Shown here: piece after piece, positions 54,820 to 63,948 of the stretch
Numbering within the stretch: position 1 is the first letter of the stretch
How the letters are laid out: the number at the start of each line of letters is the position of its first letter
From: Tranquillimonas sp964472855
Lineage (GTDB): Bacteria; Pseudomonadota; Alphaproteobacteria; Rhodobacterales; Rhodobacteraceae
Length of the DNA stretch: 64,000 nucleotides
Assembly (NCBI GenBank): GCA_964472855.1
Contig: CAYYMJ010000002.1
Span: forward strand, 60,908 to 124,907
Reading direction: 5' to 3'
Translations under genes and position numbers: made by a program
The notes under the pieces: model-generated
The model's input: only the letters and a program-made list of their open reading frames with translations
The model's database searches: none
Told to the model about the DNA's origin: nothing

Positions 54820-55614
54820 ATGGGCAGCTTGCTGACATGGCGCAGTTTGGGCTGGACCGGCTTCTTTGGCCTGGTCCTTTGTGCCTGGGTTGCGCTTTTT
54901 GCGATGAACATGGACGCCGGGCTGAACCTGCTCGGGCGGCCGATGTCCATGGGCGTCGCTGAGATGGGCGCCCACACCCACGCCCACGCGCATGGTGCCG
55001 CCGGCTGGGGCCTTGGCGTGGTGTTCTCGATGTGGGCCCTGATGGTGGCGGCGATGATGCTGCCGACCATGGTGCCGGCCCTGTCGGTCTATGATGATCT
55101 GATTCGCGGCGCCGACGGCACGCGCGCCGGCTGGTTCGGCGTGATTGCCGGCTATGGCCTTGCCTGGCTGGGGGCGGCGGCGCTGCTGGGGCTGGCACAG
55201 GTCTGGCTGTCGTCGCTGGGGGTGGTCAGCGACCTGGGCGCGTCACGCTCGGGCTGGCTGAACGCGGCGCTGCTGGGCGGCGCGGGCGTCTACCAGTTCA
55301 CACGCGTCAAGGCGCACTGCCACGACAAATGCCGTTCGCCGCTGGCGTTCTACCTTGGCGCCTGGCGCCCGGGGCTGGCGGGCGGCGGGGTCATGGGCCT
55401 GCGCATGGGCCTTTACTGCATCGGCTGCTGCTGGCCGATCATGGCGCTGGCCTTTGTCGGCGGTGTCATGAACCTGATCTGGATGGGCATCGCGACCCTT
55501 TTCATGGTCATCGAAAAGCTTCCCGACTTAGGTCGGTTTGTCTATCGTCCCGCCGGCGTCGCATTGGTCGCCGCCGCTGTCTACACCGCTGCGAGTGCAG
55601 CCAGTTTTGCCTGA
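54820..55614 (+). CDS. DUF2182 metal-binding-type membrane protein
   Basis: A 264-aa membrane protein with about six to seven transmembrane segments. The DUF2182 hallmarks are WALMVAAMMLPTMVPAL, the HCHDKCRSP loop and GLYCIGCCWPIMALAF. A His-rich loop GAHTHAHAHG (His52, 54, 56, 58) sits between the first helices and suggests metal (copper-like) binding. DUF2182 commonly pairs with DUF1326, as here, 9 nt upstream. GGAGG/GAGG precede the ATG. The pair precedes dmdA and acuI. Confidence 0.85.
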   Translation: MGSLLTWRSLGWTGFFGLVLCAWVALFAMNMDAGLNLLGRPMSMGVAEMGAHTHAHAHGAAGWGLGVVFSMWALMVAAMMLPTMVPALSVYDDLIRGADGTRAGWFGVIAGYGLAWLGAAALLGLAQVWLSSLGVVSDLGASRSGWLNAALLGGAGVYQFTRVKAHCHDKCRSPLAFYLGAWRPGLAGGGVMGLRMGLYCIGCCWPIMALAFVGGVMNLIWMGIATLFMVIEKLPDLGRFVYRPAGVALVAAAVYTAASAASFA

Positions 55615-55623
55615 GGAGGCAAC

Positions 55624-56322
55624 ATGAGCAAGAAACAGCCCGACAGATTGCGGGTGCGCGACCGCATCACCTCGCAGATCTTCAACCCCAGCCGGCGCCG
55701 CCAGCACCCCACGGAATGGGCCATCAAGGGCGAGCTGTTCCTGAACTGCTCGTGCGAGGTTTTCTGCCCCTGCGTGGTGTCGCTGGGCAAGCACCCGCCC
55801 ACCTACAACAGCTGCAAGGCATGGATGGCCATTGCCATCGACGAGGGCCATTTCGAGGGCGAAGACCTGAGCGGGATCAACATCGGCCTGCTGGTCGATA
55901 TTCCCGGCAAGATGTCCGAGGGCAACTGGAAGGTTGCCGCCTATATCGACGAACGCGCCAGCCAGCGCGCCTATAACGGGCTGCTGCAAATCCTGTCCGG
56001 GGCCGCGGGCGGCACGACAGGGCTGTTCACCTATCTGGTGAGCGAGATCATCGGCGCCGAGCGCGAGAAGGTCGACATCGTCCGCGACGGCACGCGCCGA
56101 AGCATCACGATCGGGCGCAAGATTCAGGGCGAGATCGAAATGATCACCGGCACCGACCCGTCCGAGCCGGTGATTGTGAAGAACACCCGCTACTGGATGG
56201 GCCCGGACGTGGTGGTCGCAAAAGGGCTCAAGTCAAAGCTGCGCGACTATGGCCGCATCTGGGACTTTTCCGGCAAGTCGGGCGAGATCTGCGCCATCGA
56301 CTGGTCCGGTCCCGGCCGCTGA
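55624..56322 (+). CDS. DUF1326 cysteine-rich protein
   Basis: A 232-aa cytosolic protein with no membrane segment. The family motif KGELFLNCSCEVFCPC gives Cys42, Cys44, Cys48 and Cys50, plus Cys64 in YNSCKAWMA, a likely metal or cluster site. The C-terminal half has IVRDGTRRSITIGRKIQGE and VIVKNTRYWMGPDV. It probably works with the DUF2182 membrane partner in metal or sulfur handling; this is inferred from the shared operon. It ends 16 nt before dmdA. Confidence 0.85.
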   Translation: MSKKQPDRLRVRDRITSQIFNPSRRRQHPTEWAIKGELFLNCSCEVFCPCVVSLGKHPPTYNSCKAWMAIAIDEGHFEGEDLSGINIGLLVDIPGKMSEGNWKVAAYIDERASQRAYNGLLQILSGAAGGTTGLFTYLVSEIIGAEREKVDIVRDGTRRSITIGRKIQGEIEMITGTDPSEPVIVKNTRYWMGPDVVVAKGLKSKLRDYGRIWDFSGKSGEICAIDWSGPGR

Positions 56323-56338
56323 CCCGGAGGAGACAAGA

Positions 56339-57448
56339 GTGGGCAGCATTCCAGTCCTGTCGCCGTCGCGGCGCGTCCGACGCACGCCGTTTTCGCCTGG
56401 GGTCGAGGCCGCGGGCGTCAAGGGCTATACCGTTTATAACCACACGTTGTTGCCAACCCTGTTCCGGTCGGTGGAAGAGGATTATCGCCACCTGAAGTCG
56501 GCGGTGCAGGTTTGGGACGTTTCGTGCGAACGTCAGGTGCGGCTGAAGGGCCCGCAGGCGCGGGCGCTGCTGGACGTGCTGACGCCACGCAATATCAAGG
56601 TGCTGACGCCCAGCCGCTGTGTCTATGTGCCCTTTGCCGACCGGCACGGCCGCATCCTGAACGATCCGGTGGCGCTGCAGATCGGCGACGATGAATACTG
56701 GGCGTCGATTGCCGACAGCGACCTTGCGCTGTGGGTCGCCGGGGTGGCGGCGGCGGCGGGTTTTGACTGTGAGGTCGACGAACCCGACGTGGCGCCGCTG
56801 GCCATACAGGGGCCATTGTCCGACGATCTGGCGGCGCGGGTTTTCGGCGACGAGGTGCGCGGCCTGCGCCATTTCGGCTGTGGCCGCTTTGCCTTTCAGG
56901 GCACGCAGCTTTTGGTCGCGCGGTCGGGCTATTCGAAACAGGGCGGCTTTGAGATCTATGTGGAAGGCGACGATATCGCCATGCCGCTGTGGTCGGCGTT
57001 GTTCGAGGCCGGGGCCGATCTTGACGTGCGGGCCGGCTGCCCGAACCTGATCGAGCGGGTCGAGGGCGGGCTGTTGAGTTATGGCAACGACATGACGCGC
57101 GAGAACACGCCGTTGGAATGCGGGCTGGGCCGGTTCATGAACCGCTCGGCACTGGAGGGCTGCTATGGCGGCCGTGCCATCGCGGCGGAAATGGTGGCTG
57201 GCCCGGCGCGGATGATCCGCGCGCTGGCCATCGACGGCTCGGTTCCGGGCTGTGACCGCGCGTGGCCGATATGGTCAGGCGACCGCCGGGTCGGGCAGGT
57301 GACATCGGCCGCCTGGTCGCCGGACTTTGGCACCACCGTGGCCATCGCCATGATCGACCGCGACCATTGGGACGCGGGCAGCGAACTGGATGTTGAAACA
57401 CCGGACGGAACGCGGCGGGGCACCGTGCGCGACAGCTTCTGGATATGA
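56339..57448 (+). CDS. dmdA: Dimethylsulfoniopropionate demethylase
   Basis: A 369-aa GcvT-fold, tetrahydrofolate-dependent enzyme that removes a methyl from DMSP, giving methylmercaptopropionate. The sequence follows known DmdA closely: SPSRRVRRTPFSPGVEAAGV, YTVYNHTLLPTLFRSVEEDY, VWDVSCERQVRLKG, ARSGYSKQGGFEIYVEG, DVRAGCPNLIERVEGGLLSY and NTPLECGLGRF. The GTG start at 56339 follows GGAGGAGAC; the open frame upstream belongs to the DUF1326 region. acuI follows 10 nt later, matching the dmdA-acuI order of marine Roseobacters. Confidence 0.93.
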   Translation: MGSIPVLSPSRRVRRTPFSPGVEAAGVKGYTVYNHTLLPTLFRSVEEDYRHLKSAVQVWDVSCERQVRLKGPQARALLDVLTPRNIKVLTPSRCVYVPFADRHGRILNDPVALQIGDDEYWASIADSDLALWVAGVAAAAGFDCEVDEPDVAPLAIQGPLSDDLAARVFGDEVRGLRHFGCGRFAFQGTQLLVARSGYSKQGGFEIYVEGDDIAMPLWSALFEAGADLDVRAGCPNLIERVEGGLLSYGNDMTRENTPLECGLGRFMNRSALEGCYGGRAIAAEMVAGPARMIRALAIDGSVPGCDRAWPIWSGDRRVGQVTSAAWSPDFGTTVAIAMIDRDHWDAGSELDVETPDGTRRGTVRDSFWI

Positions 57449-57458
57449 GGAGGCAATG

Positions 57459-58448
57459 ATGTTCAAGGCATTGTTGGTCGAAAAAGACGAAGACGGAAAA
57501 ACCAGCGCCGCGGTGCAGGAACTGGACGACAGCCGCCTGCCGGACGGCGACGTCACGGTCGCGGTCGAATATTCGACGGTGAATTACAAGGACGGCCTGT
57601 GCGTCGGCCCCGGTGGCGGGCTGGTGCGCACCTATCCCCATGTGCCCGGCATCGATTTCGCCGGCACGGTCGAAGCTTCGGACGACGACCGCTATGCCCC
57701 CGGCGACCGCGTGGTCCTGACCGGCTGGCGCGTGGGCGAGGCGCACTGGGGCGGCTATGCCCAGAAGGCCCGGGTCAGCGCCAATTGGCTGGTGCCGCTG
57801 CCGGACGGGCTGACCACCCGGCAGGCCATGGCCGTGGGCACGGCCGGCTTCACGGCGATGCTGGCGGTGATGGCGCTGGAACGGCACGGGCTGCGCCCCG
57901 GGCAGGGGCCGGTGCTGGTTACCGGCGCCTCGGGCGGCGTGGGGTCGGTTGCAACCTCGATCCTGGCGGCGCTGGGGCACGAGGTGGCCGCCGTCACCGG
58001 GCGCCCGGACAATGCCGATTACCTGCGCGGTCTTGGGGCCAGCAGCATCGTGGCGCGCGAAGACCTGGCCGAGACGGTCAAGCGCCCGCTGGAAAAGGAA
58101 ATCTGGGCCGGATGCGTCGACGCGGTTGGCGGGCCGATGCTGGCGCGGCTGCTTGGGCAGATGCAATACGGCGCCTCGGTGGCGGCGGTCGGGCTGGCCG
58201 GCGGCGCTGGCCTGCCGGCGACGGTGATCCCGTTCCTGCTGCGCGGCGTCAACCTTCTGGGCATCGACAGCGTCATGCGGCCCTTCGACGACCGGCTTGA
58301 CGCATGGCGGCGGATCGCGAATGATCTGCCGCTAGACAAGCTTGAGGCCATGGTCGTGCCCGCGACGCTGGCAGATCTGCCGGCGCTGGGGGCCGACATT
58401 CTGAAGGGGCGGGTCAAGGGCCGGGTCGTGGTTGACGTGAACGGCTGA
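57459..58448 (+). CDS. acuI: Acryloyl-CoA reductase AcuI
   Basis: A 329-aa zinc-independent medium-chain dehydrogenase. It reduces acryloyl-CoA to propionyl-CoA, detoxifying the cleavage branch of DMSP. NADPH-loop GASGGVGSVATSIL, then VAAVTGRPDNADYL, SIVAREDLAETVKRPLEKEI and VGLAGGAGLPATVIPFLLRG match AcuI. The N-terminus MFKALLVEKDEDGKTS is typical, so the second of two tandem ATG codons is taken. It is in operon with dmdA (10 nt) and followed by cfa. Confidence 0.95.
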   Translation: MFKALLVEKDEDGKTSAAVQELDDSRLPDGDVTVAVEYSTVNYKDGLCVGPGGGLVRTYPHVPGIDFAGTVEASDDDRYAPGDRVVLTGWRVGEAHWGGYAQKARVSANWLVPLPDGLTTRQAMAVGTAGFTAMLAVMALERHGLRPGQGPVLVTGASGGVGSVATSILAALGHEVAAVTGRPDNADYLRGLGASSIVAREDLAETVKRPLEKEIWAGCVDAVGGPMLARLLGQMQYGASVAAVGLAGGAGLPATVIPFLLRGVNLLGIDSVMRPFDDRLDAWRRIANDLPLDKLEAMVVPATLADLPALGADILKGRVKGRVVVDVNG

Positions 58449-58486
58449 CCGGGCGACCGGCGGCAAAGAGGCGAGGAGGCGGGCCG

Positions 58487-59698
58487 ATGGCTGTCTTGAC
58501 AAGCACCCGCGGGCAGTCGGATCTGCCGCGCTATTTCGGGCCGGCCTTTGACATTGCCAGCCGGATGGAAAACGGGCGCATCGACTTTGTGCTGGAAGAC
58601 GGCCGCCGTTTTCGTGCCGAAGGCAAGGGCGCCGGCCCGGTGGCCGAACTGCAGATCCACCATCGCGATGTCTTTGCCCGCCTGATCCGCGAAGGCGACC
58701 TTGGTTTTTCCGAGGCCTATCTCGACGGCTGGTGGAGCACGCCGGACCTGCAGGCGTTCATGGACCTTGTCCACGCCGACAACGACGAAATCTTCGACGG
58801 CTTTCCCGGCGGCGGCATCGTGCGCGCGTTCGAGCGGCTGCGGTTCTGGCTGATGTCCAACACTCGGCGGCAGGCGCGCAGGAATATCGCCAGCCACTAT
58901 GATCTGGGCAATGCCTTTTACGGTCTGTGGCTGGACGCATCGATGACCTATTCCTCGGCCCGGTTCGAAACCGGACAGGAAAGCCTCGAATCCGCACAGG
59001 CGGCCAAATATGCCTCGATGATCGACGAAATGGGCGCGAAACCCGGCGACCATCTGCTGGAAATCGGCTGCGGCTGGGGCGGTTTCGCCGAATATGCCGC
59101 CCGCGAACGCGGCATGAAGGTGACCGGCCTGACCATCAGCCCGGCGCAGGCCGACTATGCCCGCGCCCGCATGGCGCGTGCCGGGCTGGACGACCGGGTC
59201 GAGATCGCGCTGCGCGATTACCGCGACGAAACCGGGCGCTATGACGGAATCGCCTCGATCGAGATGTTCGAGGCGGTGGGCGAACGTTACTGGCCAGCCT
59301 ATTTCGGAACCCTGCGCGGCCGGCTGAAACCCGGGGCCAATGCGACGCTGCAGATCATCACCGTTCAGGACAAGCGCTGGGAGGTTTACCGCAAGGGCGT
59401 CGATTTCATCCAGAAGCATATTTTTCCCGGCGGCATGCTGCCGTCGCCCGGGGTCCTGCGGGCCGAGATCGAAAGCGCCGGGCTGGCGGTGCTGCGGTCG
59501 GTCGAGTTTGGCGACAGCTATGCCCAGACGCTGAAACGCTGGCACGAGACCTTCAACAGCAAGTGGGACGAGGTTTCCCGGCTGGGCTTTGACGACCGGT
59601 TCCGCCGGATGTGGAACTTTTACCTCACCTCTTGCGCTGCGACCTTTCACAGCGGAAATTGCGACGTGACCCAGATTACCGTGACCCGCAGTCTCTGA
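58487..59698 (+). CDS. cfa: Cyclopropane-fatty-acyl-phospholipid synthase family protein
   Basis: A 403-aa SAM-dependent enzyme adding a methylene bridge to unsaturated acyl chains. Visible are ASHYDLGNAFYGLWLDASMT, LEIGCGWGGFAEYAARERG (SAM loop), LTISPAQADYARARM and SIEMFEAVGERYW, then the C-terminal FIQKHIFPGGMLPSP. Length and order fit CFA synthase. It follows acuI by 38 nt, in the same direction. Whether it is functionally linked to DMSP use is unknown; it may be a chance neighbour. Confidence 0.92.
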   Translation: MAVLTSTRGQSDLPRYFGPAFDIASRMENGRIDFVLEDGRRFRAEGKGAGPVAELQIHHRDVFARLIREGDLGFSEAYLDGWWSTPDLQAFMDLVHADNDEIFDGFPGGGIVRAFERLRFWLMSNTRRQARRNIASHYDLGNAFYGLWLDASMTYSSARFETGQESLESAQAAKYASMIDEMGAKPGDHLLEIGCGWGGFAEYAARERGMKVTGLTISPAQADYARARMARAGLDDRVEIALRDYRDETGRYDGIASIEMFEAVGERYWPAYFGTLRGRLKPGANATLQIITVQDKRWEVYRKGVDFIQKHIFPGGMLPSPGVLRAEIESAGLAVLRSVEFGDSYAQTLKRWHETFNSKWDEVSRLGFDDRFRRMWNFYLTSCAATFHSGNCDVTQITVTRSL

Positions 59699-59703
59699 CG
59701 CCC

Positions 59704-60144
59704 ATGCCGACCGGAACCAAGCTTGTCGCCGCGATCATGTTTGCCGCCCTCGGCTGGTGGGCGGCCGAGGTCGTGCGCCCGACGCTGCCCGAGGCTCTGC
59801 CCGGGCAGCAGTTGTTGCCGGTGTCGCTGTTGGTGGGCGCGCTGTCGGGGTGGCGGGTGATGGGGCGGCTGGCCGGCAAGGGCTATGTCCACGCCGTGGG
59901 CTATGCGATTTCAACGCTGGTGACGGCGGCGATCTGGGCGCTGGTGATCTTTGCCTCGGCGGAAATGGTGCGCCGGTCGATCCGGAAATTCTATGACGGC
60001 CCGGTCGAGGCGCTGGAATCCATGGTGGGGCTGGTCGTCGACTATGCCCGCCTGTTCCTGAACCCGTCGGTGATCGGGCCGGTGTTGCTGGGCATGTTGT
60101 TCTGCGCCGTGGTGGTCGAGTTCGTGGCCCGGCGCAGCGGCTAG
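59704..60144 (+). CDS. trgA: TrgA family membrane protein
   Basis: A 146-aa protein with four hydrophobic segments, matching TrgA. In Rhodobacter sphaeroides trgA lies with trgB and cysK in a tellurite-resistance locus. The start MPTGTKLVAAIMFAALGW is chosen 5 nt after the cfa stop. Here cysK also lies nearby and only a remnant of the intervening trgB is visible. Its biochemical function is not established. Confidence 0.85.
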   Translation: MPTGTKLVAAIMFAALGWWAAEVVRPTLPEALPGQQLLPVSLLVGALSGWRVMGRLAGKGYVHAVGYAISTLVTAAIWALVIFASAEMVRRSIRKFYDGPVEALESMVGLVVDYARLFLNPSVIGPVLLGMLFCAVVVEFVARRSG

Positions 60145-60147
60145 CCG

Positions 60148-60477
60148 ATGACCCCGGTCATGCTGTTCGGTCCGCTCGGTGGCCCGGCCTTGCGGCGCAC
60201 CGTCATGGGGCGGGATGTGCCGCGACGGGCGGTGCATCTGGCCGGGCAGGCTCTGTTTCACCCAACAGGCAGCGACCGAGCGCTGCCGCTGGCCAGCCCG
60301 GCGGCCCCCGGGTGCCGGTGCTGCTGGCTGAACCGTATCCCGGGGCCGGCCAGCGGCTGGCGTTTCACAAAACCGAACGGGGCAGCCCTGCGTCGCCACC
60401 GGCGAACAAACCCGATAGGGGCGCGGCCCAGCTTGAAGCGCCCAGCCGCCCGCCCTAGACAGGGCACAGCAGCATAG
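60148..60477 (+). pseudogene. Possible trgB remnant
   Basis: The start MTPVMLFGPLGGPALRRTVM resembles the N-terminus of TrgB/NUDIX-gamma-glutamylcyclotransferase-type proteins (usually TPxFLFGTLRxPxLLxxVLGR). After about 50 codons the similarity ends in this frame. A better-looking segment (VPVLLAEPYPGAGQRLAFHK from 60312) lies in another frame, so a frameshift is likely. A full trgB would be far longer than the 344 nt between trgA and cysK. The open frame continues as Arg/Pro-rich noise. This reads as a deletion remnant; it could instead be a chance frame. Confidence 0.45.
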
Positions 60478-60488
60478 GCGAGCCTCAC

Positions 60489-61523
60489 ATGACCATTCAC
60501 AGCGATCTGGCCGCGGCCATTGGCAACACTCCCCTCATCCGGCTGAACGGACCCAGCGCGGCGACGGGATGCGAAATTCTCGGCAAAGCCGAATTCATGA
60601 ACCCCGGCCAGTCGGTCAAGGACCGCGCGGCGCTGTTCATCATTCGCGATGCCGTTGCCCGCGGCACGCTGCGCCCCGGCGGCACAATCGTCGAGGGCAC
60701 GGCCGGCAATACCGGCATCGGCCTGGCACTGGTGGGCGCGTCCATGGGCTTTCGCACCGTCATCGTCATCCCCGAGACCCAGAGCCAGGAAAAGAAGGAC
60801 ATGATCCGCCTGGCCGGGGCCGAGCTGGTGCAGGTGCCGGCCGCCCCCTACAAGAACCCCAACAATTACGTGCGCTATTCCGACCGATTGGCCCGCAAAT
60901 TGGCCACGACCGAACCCAATGGTGCGATCTGGGCCAACCAGTTCGACAATGTCGCCAACCGACAGGCCCATGCCGAAGGCACCGGACCCGAGATCTGGCA
61001 GCAGACCGGCGGCAAGGTCGACGGCTTTATCTGCGCGGTCGGCTCGGGCGGCACGCTGGCCGGCGTGGCGCAGGCGCTGCAGAGCAGGGGGGTCAAGATG
61101 GGCCTGGCCGACCCCGAGGGCGCGGCGCTGCACGCCTATTATACCACTGGCGCCTTTGCGTCGCCCGGCGGCTCGATCACCGAAGGCATCGGACAGGGGC
61201 GCATAACCGCCAACCTCGAAGGCTTTAGCCCCGATTTCAGCTATCGCATCCCCGATGCCGAGGCGCTGCCGGTGGTGTTTGACCTGCTGACCGACGAGGG
61301 CCTGTGCCTGGGCGGATCGTCGGCCATCAACGTCGCCGGCGCCATGCGCATGGCCCGCGAAATGGGCCCGGGGCATACCATCGTCACGCTGCTTTGCGAC
61401 TATGGCACCCGCTACCAGTCAAAGCTGTTCAACCCGGAATTCCTGAAGGAAAAGGGCCTGCCGGTGCCAGACTGGCTGGACCGGGCACCCAGCGCGATCC
61501 CGCCGGCATTCGAAGACGTCTGA
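60489..61523 (+). CDS. cysK: Cysteine synthase A (O-acetylserine sulfhydrylase)
   Basis: A 344-aa PLP enzyme making cysteine from O-acetylserine and sulfide. The PLP lysine is Lys44 in MNPGQSVKDRAALFIIRDAV; the GTAGNTGIGLALVGASMG loop binds the cofactor phosphate; and CAVGSGGTLAGVAQ and LCLGGSSAINVAGAMRM complete the site. A C-terminal extension (about residues 310-344) is common in alphaproteobacterial CysK2-like forms. With trgA it forms the tellurite-associated locus; it may also use sulfide released from the DMSP branch. Confidence 0.95.
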   Translation: MTIHSDLAAAIGNTPLIRLNGPSAATGCEILGKAEFMNPGQSVKDRAALFIIRDAVARGTLRPGGTIVEGTAGNTGIGLALVGASMGFRTVIVIPETQSQEKKDMIRLAGAELVQVPAAPYKNPNNYVRYSDRLARKLATTEPNGAIWANQFDNVANRQAHAEGTGPEIWQQTGGKVDGFICAVGSGGTLAGVAQALQSRGVKMGLADPEGAALHAYYTTGAFASPGGSITEGIGQGRITANLEGFSPDFSYRIPDAEALPVVFDLLTDEGLCLGGSSAINVAGAMRMAREMGPGHTIVTLLCDYGTRYQSKLFNPEFLKEKGLPVPDWLDRAPSAIPPAFEDV

Positions 61524-61527
61524 TCCC

Positions 61528-63906
61528 GTGCGCCGCCGACTGTCTGCCATATTCGGTCTTGTCCTGGCGCTGGTCTGGTCGACAAGCCTGCTGGCGCAGA
61601 CCGACGGTCAGGCGCCCGACTATACCAGCTGGGACCGCATCGCCACGGGCGCCGAACAGATCCTGGCCGGGGAATTGCCCGCCGATCCCGAGCTTGAAAC
61701 CGTGCGGTCGCAACTGGCCAACTGGCGCGAGCGCTTTCGCGACGCGCTGTCGGTCAACAAGGACCGGATTGGCACGGTCGAAGACCAGATCGCCGGCCTT
61801 GGCCCCGCGCCCGAACCCGGCCAGCCCGAGCCCGGGGCCATTGCCCAGCGGCGCGACGAACTGACGGCGCAGCTCTTGGCACTGCAAGAGCCGGGGCTGG
61901 CGGCGGAAGAGGCGTTTTCCCGCGCCGCCGGCCTGATTTCCGAAATCGACACCGTCCTGCGCGAACGCCAGACCATGGCGTTGATGCAACTTGGGCCGTC
62001 GCCGCTGAACCCGGCCCACTGGCAGGCGGCGATCGTCTCGTTGGGCGGCACGCTGGGGCAGATCGGGGCCGAGCTTGGGCGCAACTGGACCGTCGACTTC
62101 AAGCGCGCCGTCTTCCGCCGCAACCTGCCCTTTGCGCTGGCGTTCATGGCGTTGGGACTGGTGCTGTTGCTGCGTGCCGGCCCGTGGGTCGACCGCGCGA
62201 CCGCGCTGGCCGCGGCGCGCCTGTCCGGGCCCGGTGCGCGCATTGCGGGTTTTGCCCTGTCCACGGGCCGGGTGATCCTGCCCTATGCCGGGTTTCTGGC
62301 CCTGTCCGAGGCCGCGTCGAGCCTGGTGATGCTGGGCATGGTCGGGCGTGCACAGGTGTTGGCGCTGCCCGAGGCGGCCCTTGTGGTTTGTGTCGGTCTG
62401 TGGCTGGGGCGGCGCGCCTTCCCCGAGGGCGGGCAGGGGTCGCCCTTTCCGCCAGCGCCCGAGCGGCTGGCCGAAGCCCGGCTTTACGCGGCGCTTCTGG
62501 GCGTGCTGCTGGCCGCCGATATCCTGCTGGGGCGGCTCGCCGTCGCGGGCGAATTCACCGATGCGACCATGGCCGTGCTGCGGTTCCCGATTTTCGTCGT
62601 CGCGGGGCTGATGGTGACACGGCTGGGGTTGATGCTGGCGCGGCAGGCGCGGCACAGCATCGTCGAGGACCCGGTCCAGCTGATCCCGCGCGCCGCCGTC
62701 TGGCTGGGTCGCAGCGCCGTTCTGGCAGGCGCTGTCGGCCCGGTGCTGGCGGCGATCGGCTATACTCAGGCGGCCGAGGCCATCGTCTTTCCCAGCGTTC
62801 TGACGCTGGCGCTGTTCGGTGCTGTCGGTGTCGGTGCCATGGTGATACGCGACCTTTACGCGCTGGCCGCCGGGATCGACGACGACAGCATCGACAGCGC
62901 GTTGCTGCCGGTGCTGGCCACCCTTGTGCTGGGCGCGCTGTCGCTGCCGGTCCTGGCCCTGATCTGGGGCGCCACCCATACCCAGCTGGCCGAGGTTGCG
63001 ACCCGGCTGCGCGAGGGTGTGCGCATCGGCGAGACCCGCATCGCGCCCGCCGATCTGGTGATCTTTGCGCTGGTCTTCGTCATCGGCTACGGGCTGACCC
63101 GGCTGTTGCAGGCGCTGATGCGCACGACCGTGCTGCCGCGCACGCGCATGAACGAAGGCGGCCGGGCCGCTGTGACCTCGGGCATCGGCTATGTCGGCAT
63201 CTTCCTGGCGGCGGTGGTTGCCATCACGGCGATGGGGGTGGACCTGTCGAACATCGCCATCGTCGCCGGTGCCCTGTCGGTGGGCATCGGCTTTGGTCTG
63301 CAGAATATCGTGTCCAATTTCGTGGCCGGCATCATTCTGCTGGTCGAACGCCCGATCAGCCGCGGCGACTGGATCGAGGTCGGCGACCATATGGGGATCG
63401 TCAAGGACATCTCGGTCCGTTCGACCCGGATCCAGAAGTTTGACCGCACGGACGTGATCGTGCCCAACGCCGACTTTGTGTCGGGCCCGGTCACCAACTG
63501 GACCCGCGGCAACGTGATCGGCCGGGTGACCGTCTCGGTCGGGGTGGCCTATCATTCGGATTCGCGCAAGGTCGAGGCGATCCTGCGCGAGATTTGCGAG
63601 GCGCACGACCTTGTCGCCCGGGACCCGGCGCCATCGATCTATTTCCGCAGCTTTGGCGCCGATGCGCTCGAGTTCGACTGCTACTGCATCCTGACCGACG
63701 TCAACTACAAATTCGTCGTGCTGTCAGACATCAACCACCGTATCATCGAGCGTTTCCGCGAGGAAAACATCGAAATCCCCTTCAGCCAACGCGACCTGTG
63801 GCTGCGAAACCCCGAGGCCCTGCCGCGGCCCGCACCAGCCCCCGCCGCGCGCCGCGACAGCCGCCCCGACGACGGCATCGCCCGCGACGCCGACGCCGAC
63901 AGCTGA
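61528..63906 (+). CDS. MscS-type mechanosensitive channel with DUF3772 N-terminus
   Basis: A 792-aa inner-membrane channel. The signal peptide (ending SLLAQ) is followed by a periplasmic DUF3772-like helical region (about 30-200), then about ten transmembrane helices. The MscS core has IVAGALSVGIGFGLQNIVSNF (pore helix), the beta domain ERPISRGDWIEVGDHMGIVK and VPNADFVSGPVTNW, and a C-terminal alpha/beta part. It opens under membrane tension to release osmolytes. The start is a GTG 4 nt after the cysK stop. Confidence 0.92.
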   Translation: MRRRLSAIFGLVLALVWSTSLLAQTDGQAPDYTSWDRIATGAEQILAGELPADPELETVRSQLANWRERFRDALSVNKDRIGTVEDQIAGLGPAPEPGQPEPGAIAQRRDELTAQLLALQEPGLAAEEAFSRAAGLISEIDTVLRERQTMALMQLGPSPLNPAHWQAAIVSLGGTLGQIGAELGRNWTVDFKRAVFRRNLPFALAFMALGLVLLLRAGPWVDRATALAAARLSGPGARIAGFALSTGRVILPYAGFLALSEAASSLVMLGMVGRAQVLALPEAALVVCVGLWLGRRAFPEGGQGSPFPPAPERLAEARLYAALLGVLLAADILLGRLAVAGEFTDATMAVLRFPIFVVAGLMVTRLGLMLARQARHSIVEDPVQLIPRAAVWLGRSAVLAGAVGPVLAAIGYTQAAEAIVFPSVLTLALFGAVGVGAMVIRDLYALAAGIDDDSIDSALLPVLATLVLGALSLPVLALIWGATHTQLAEVATRLREGVRIGETRIAPADLVIFALVFVIGYGLTRLLQALMRTTVLPRTRMNEGGRAAVTSGIGYVGIFLAAVVAITAMGVDLSNIAIVAGALSVGIGFGLQNIVSNFVAGIILLVERPISRGDWIEVGDHMGIVKDISVRSTRIQKFDRTDVIVPNADFVSGPVTNWTRGNVIGRVTVSVGVAYHSDSRKVEAILREICEAHDLVARDPAPSIYFRSFGADALEFDCYCILTDVNYKFVVLSDINHRIIERFREENIEIPFSQRDLWLRNPEALPRPAPAPAARRDSRPDDGIARDADADS

Positions 63907-63910
63907 CCGC

Positions 63911-63939
63911 TTGCAAGGCCCGTGCGTTTCTTCTAATCG
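63911..63939 (+). promoter_or_regulatory. Possible tRNA-Ser promoter
   Basis: TTGCAA (63911-63916) and TCTAAT (63932-63937, 15-nt spacer) or TAATCG (63934-63939, 17-nt spacer) lie just before the tRNA. The first has a good -10 with short spacing, the second the reverse. The position fits a start near 63944. Confidence 0.35.
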
Positions 63940-63948
63940 AAGCAGCAC

